A stretch of 25,975 bases of DNA from an uncultured Prevotella sp. (GTDB taxonomy: Bacteria > Bacteroidota > Bacteroidia > Bacteroidales > Bacteroidaceae): positions 1 to 25,975 of the forward strand of contig UQHJ01000034.1 in assembly GCA_900540885.1 (NCBI GenBank), given 5' to 3'. The notes beneath the pieces are model-generated. The model saw nothing but the letters and a program-made list of their open reading frames with translations. It was not told the origin of the DNA and did not search any database. The position numbers and the translations under genes are program-made. This document shows positions 23,032-25,975 of the stretch, one piece after another; within the stretch, counting starts at the first letter, position 1, and each line of letters starts with the position of its first letter.

Positions 23032-24621
23032 ATGTCAAAAATATCTTCAAACAACAACGCCCATATAGCTAAGAACACTTTGCTCTTATATGTGCGAATG
23101 CTCTTTACAATGGCCGTGAGTCTTTTTACCTCGCGAGTAATCTTAAACACACTTGGAGTAGAGGATTTTGGTGTATATAATGTTGTAGGAGGAATTGTAA
23201 CTATGTTTTCTGTACTTAGTGGTTCTCTTTCTGCATCTATTAGTCGTTTTATAACATTCGAATTGGGTAAAGGTAATTATGAAAGGCTTAAAACAATCTT
23301 TTCTACAGGTGTGAACATACAGATAGGTATGTCGGTATTGATAATAGCCATAGCAGAAGTTGTTGGTATTTGGTTCTTGAATACCAAGATGAATATACCA
23401 CCAGAAAGAATGTTGGCTGCCAATTGGGTATTCCAATGTGCTATCTTCACATTTGTTCTTAATCTTTTGAGTGTGCCTTACAATGCAGCTATTATTGCTC
23501 ATGAGAAAATGTCTGCTTTTGCATACATCAGTGTCATTGAAGTAACATTGAAATTAATCATTGTTTATATGCTTGTGATTTCGCCATTCGATAGATTGGA
23601 AACGTATGCAGTTTTATTACTCTTGGTTGGTGCTGCTATTCGTTTTATATATGGATATTATTGTAAGCGACACTTTGAAGAATGCACCTATCATTTTGTG
23701 ATAGACAAGCCAATATTGAAAGAGATGACAGGGTTTGCTGGGTGGAATTTCTTGGGTAATGGTGCTTATATGCTTAATACGCAAGGAGTGAATATTCTTA
23801 TGAATTTGTTTTTCGGTGTAGCTGTTAATGCAGCTCGTGGAATAGCAACTCAAGTAGATGCAGCATTGAAGCAATTTGTTAATAATTTCACAACAGCCGT
23901 CAATCCTCAGATTACCAAGTCTTATGCACAAGGTGATTTAGACTGTATGCATAAGCTTGTATGTCGTAGTGCTAAGTTCTCAGCATTCTTGATGATGTTT
24001 TTTGCTATACCAATTATCTTGGAAACGCAAAGCATTCTAACGATATGGTTAAAAACGGTACCAGAATATGCTGCGATATTTCTACAATTGATAATCATTT
24101 CCTCCTTTGTAGATACTGTCCTTGCAAATTCTTTGGTAACTTCAATGTTCGCAACAGGTAATATCAAAAGATATCAAGTCATAGTCACAATAGTAGGATG
24201 TCTCGTTTTCCCATTTTCATGGATAGCATTTAAATTAGGATATCCACCTGAAATATCTTATATCCTTTACTTTGTCATTTATACCATCTTACTTGGAGTA
24301 CGATTATACTTGTTGAAAGACATGGTTAAACTTCCTGTTATGATGTATGTGCGTGATGTTTTATATCGAGTGCTTCCTGTCATAGGTATTAGTTTTATTT
24401 TACCGATGATAATACGTTTCTCTATGCAAGAAGGGTGGAAAAGATTGGTATTGCTTAGTGTGGTAAGTACAATAGTAACGGCTATAGTAGAATTCCAAAT
24501 AGGTTTAACAAAAAATGAACGCAAGTTCATAATAGATAGAATAAATAATAACTATTTAGTCACAATTATCAAAATTAAGTTTGTAAATATGAAAAAGTCT
24601 TTATTTAAATCGGGGGGGTAA
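23032..24621 (+). CDS. wzx: Polysaccharide flippase, Wzx-like (MOP superfamily)
   Basis: A 529-residue inner-membrane protein with about 12-14 hydrophobic segments. The N-terminal NTLLLYVRMLFTMAVSLFTS followed by RVILNTLGVEDFGVYNVVGG is characteristic of Bacteroidetes O-antigen/capsule flippases of the polysaccharide biosynthesis family. Such proteins move undecaprenyl-linked repeat units across the membrane before polymerisation. Basic residues cluster at the C-terminus (KIKFVNMKKSLFKSGG). It is the first clear polysaccharide gene after the UpxY module and begins 93 bp after copy 2. AT-rich codon use differs from the ilv block. The substrate cannot be read from the sequence; the symbol is a family label. 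Confidence 0.88.
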   Translation: MSKISSNNNAHIAKNTLLLYVRMLFTMAVSLFTSRVILNTLGVEDFGVYNVVGGIVTMFSVLSGSLSASISRFITFELGKGNYERLKTIFSTGVNIQIGMSVLIIAIAEVVGIWFLNTKMNIPPERMLAANWVFQCAIFTFVLNLLSVPYNAAIIAHEKMSAFAYISVIEVTLKLIIVYMLVISPFDRLETYAVLLLLVGAAIRFIYGYYCKRHFEECTYHFVIDKPILKEMTGFAGWNFLGNGAYMLNTQGVNILMNLFFGVAVNAARGIATQVDAALKQFVNNFTTAVNPQITKSYAQGDLDCMHKLVCRSAKFSAFLMMFFAIPIILETQSILTIWLKTVPEYAAIFLQLIIISSFVDTVLANSLVTSMFATGNIKRYQVIVTIVGCLVFPFSWIAFKLGYPPEISYILYFVIYTILLGVRLYLLKDMVKLPVMMYVRDVLYRVLPVIGISFILPMIIRFSMQEGWKRLVLLSVVSTIVTAIVEFQIGLTKNERKFIIDRINNNYLVTIIKIKFVNMKKSLFKSGG

Positions 24622-24706
24622 ATCTCAATAGATCCTTCCAATACTCTAGTGCTTTCTGTTTGACTTACAACAAACAAGTGTTTAACAATAAACAGGAGGC
24701 ATGGCG

Positions 24707-25930
24707 ATGAAATTATCTAATTTAAGAATAGAGCGCAAAGAGGGTTATTCTTACTTGATTTGCGATATGAATGCTAAGTTCACAACTGTTAATAGCATTT
24801 GGTTTTCTGTACCAACCATTTTTGAAAAGTATCTCACTGATGATGTTTATGATGCTTTTATGGTTGCTACAATTTATCCTGCGATGTTCTATAATGAAGA
24901 TGTTGTTATTGAAGGTAATGTTTCCCAACGACTGCATTTCAACTTAACTCATTATGTACCATCAATAGTGAAAGCATATAGACCCACGATGCATGAGATT
25001 CTCTTCAAGGTTGAGGGGTACGCTAAAGCAATGCAGATTGAAAAAGGGGTAGGAACAGGATTCTCTGCTGGTGTTGATTCTTTTTCGACATTTGTAGACC
25101 ATTTTGTTAATGAAAACCAAAAGGAATATAAAATTTCATCTTTATTCTTCTTTAATGTAGGAAGTCATGGCGGAGGTGGTGAATGTGCTCGACAAAAGTT
25201 TCGCGCACGTTATAACTTACTTAAGGGATTTCCTGAGAAAGTAGGACTGCCGTATATCCCATTGGATTCAAATTTATTTGATTTTTATCTTCCATATTGG
25301 GAATATGATGCAGGTATTTTTTGTAGAGCATGTGCCATCTTAGTTTTTCAAAAATGCATAGCGAATTATTATCTTTCAAGTACTGATTCCTATTCAGAGG
25401 TAATGTATACGGCATTTAATCCTATAACGACTGATTTAGCAGAGCTTGCAGATACATTCCTAAATCCTATGTTGAGTACAGAATGTATTGAAATTATAAC
25501 GGATGGTGCTCAGTATACAAGAACACAGAAAACAGAAGAGATTGTACAATATTTACCTACGCAAGAGTATCTCAATGTTTGTGTTGATCATTGGTCGAAT
25601 CATCATTCCGCAGTTAATTGTGGAATCTGTCCCAAATGTCTTAGAACCCTTATAGCTATTGAGTCATTAGGCCTGTTAGAAAAATATGCACACGTGTTTG
25701 ATATTAGTAAATACAAAAAAGTAGCTTATAGTTATAAATGCAGATTAAGATTAGATTATAATAAAAATATCTATGCCAAGGACAATGTTGATTTTGCCAT
25801 AGCTCATGGTAATCACATCCCATCTTATTGGGTCGCATTCTTTTATTTGTTCCCTTCTCGCTGTAAGTCTTTGGTAAGAAGGATTTTGAGAAAAATAATG
25901 GTAAGCAGTCAAATTAGGGCTTACCTCTGA
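24707..25930 (+). CDS. PP-loop ATPase-like protein of the polysaccharide locus, C-terminus altered
   Basis: A protein of 407 residues with a PP-loop, GFSAGVDSFSTF (Ser120 to Ser125), the ATP-pyrophosphatase motif used by QueC, ThiI and N-type synthetases that adenylate a carbonyl. A Cys cluster CGICPKC (Cys305, 308, 311) followed by LRTLIAIESLG resembles a zinc knuckle near the end of QueC-like proteins. The role may be amidation or modification of a sugar, but that is inference. Start: AGGAGG at 24694-24699 is 7 bp from the ATG at 24707 and only 1 bp from the ATG at 24701, so 24707 is preferred. The last nine residues (VSSQIRAYL) and the stop come from IS66-derived copy 3, so the natural C-terminus is probably lost. 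Confidence 0.72.
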   Translation: MKLSNLRIERKEGYSYLICDMNAKFTTVNSIWFSVPTIFEKYLTDDVYDAFMVATIYPAMFYNEDVVIEGNVSQRLHFNLTHYVPSIVKAYRPTMHEILFKVEGYAKAMQIEKGVGTGFSAGVDSFSTFVDHFVNENQKEYKISSLFFFNVGSHGGGGECARQKFRARYNLLKGFPEKVGLPYIPLDSNLFDFYLPYWEYDAGIFCRACAILVFQKCIANYYLSSTDSYSEVMYTAFNPITTDLAELADTFLNPMLSTECIEIITDGAQYTRTQKTEEIVQYLPTQEYLNVCVDHWSNHHSAVNCGICPKCLRTLIAIESLGLLEKYAHVFDISKYKKVAYSYKCRLRLDYNKNIYAKDNVDFAIAHGNHIPSYWVAFFYLFPSRCKSLVRRILRKIMVSSQIRAYL

Positions 25931-25975
25931 AGTTTATATCTTTGCGCTGAACAAAAATCTTTAAAATATGTACAG
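25901..25975 (+). mobile_element. IS66-derived non-autonomous element, copy 3 (cut by window end)
   Basis: Begins GTAAGCAGTCAAATTAGGGC and continues 75 bp to the accessory ORF start ATGTACAG, nearly identical to copy 2. Same orientation as copies 1 and 2. It overlaps the 3' end of the PP-loop gene, supplying its stop codon. The remainder lies outside the window, so its right end and full length are unknown. Confidence 0.88.

Overview
The window looks like a chromosomal piece of a Bacteroidales bacterium, probably Prevotella/Segatella or a close relative. The reasons are Bacteroidetes-type -7 promoter boxes (TAnnTTTG) in front of several genes, weak or AT-rich ribosome-binding regions, lipoprotein signals followed by acidic residues, a Por-secretion-like C-terminal tail on a large exported protein, an ilvD-ilvB-ilvN-ilvC order, and a UpxY-type NusG paralogue linked to a tyrosine recombinase. 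The species call is inference; no rRNA or other marker gene is present.

Left part (1-15.5 kb), ordinary housekeeping and envelope genes: a 909-aa exported protein of unknown function (minus strand); a translationally coupled pair encoding a lipoprotein trypsin-like protease and an M15 peptidase (plus); the branched-chain amino acid operon ilvDBNC (minus), with a promoter box upstream of ilvD; a phosphoglycolate-phosphatase-like HAD hydrolase, a MutT-like Nudix hydrolase and a uracil permease (plus); and a lipoprotein with two similar beta-rich domains. The spacers carry several families of small palindromic repeats, including five copies of a GC-rich palindrome, an inverted tandem array between ilvD and ilvB, and a 181-bp MITE-like hairpin.

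Right part (15.5-26 kb), AT-rich and accessory, reads as the control end of a phase-variable capsular or exopolysaccharide locus. A complete tyrosine recombinase is followed by about 1.4 kb of non-coding DNA. This holds a nested palindrome built from TGAAACAT octamers and terminator-like units, and then a 197-bp segment bounded by perfect 20-bp inverted repeats. A single promoter-like box lies inside that segment and points at a NusG/UpxY-family antiterminator gene, so the sequenced orientation appears to be ON. The UpxY-like protein has unusual N- and C-terminal extensions. Directly behind it, where upxZ is expected in classical Bacteroides loci, is a second recombinase-like protein that lacks the arm-binding domain and the box II/III catalytic residues.

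Downstream, a RES-domain (NAD+-degrading toxin fold) gene, a polysaccharide flippase and a PP-loop ATPase-like gene are separated by three direct copies of a 471-bp IS66-derived non-autonomous element. This element fuses the start of the IS66 accessory ORF to the end of the transposase. The third copy ends the PP-loop gene and runs off the window. The likely logic is: recombinase flips promoter, promoter drives UpxY, UpxY lets polymerase read through the locus, and the gene content of the locus has been reshaped by recombination among the IS66-derived repeats.
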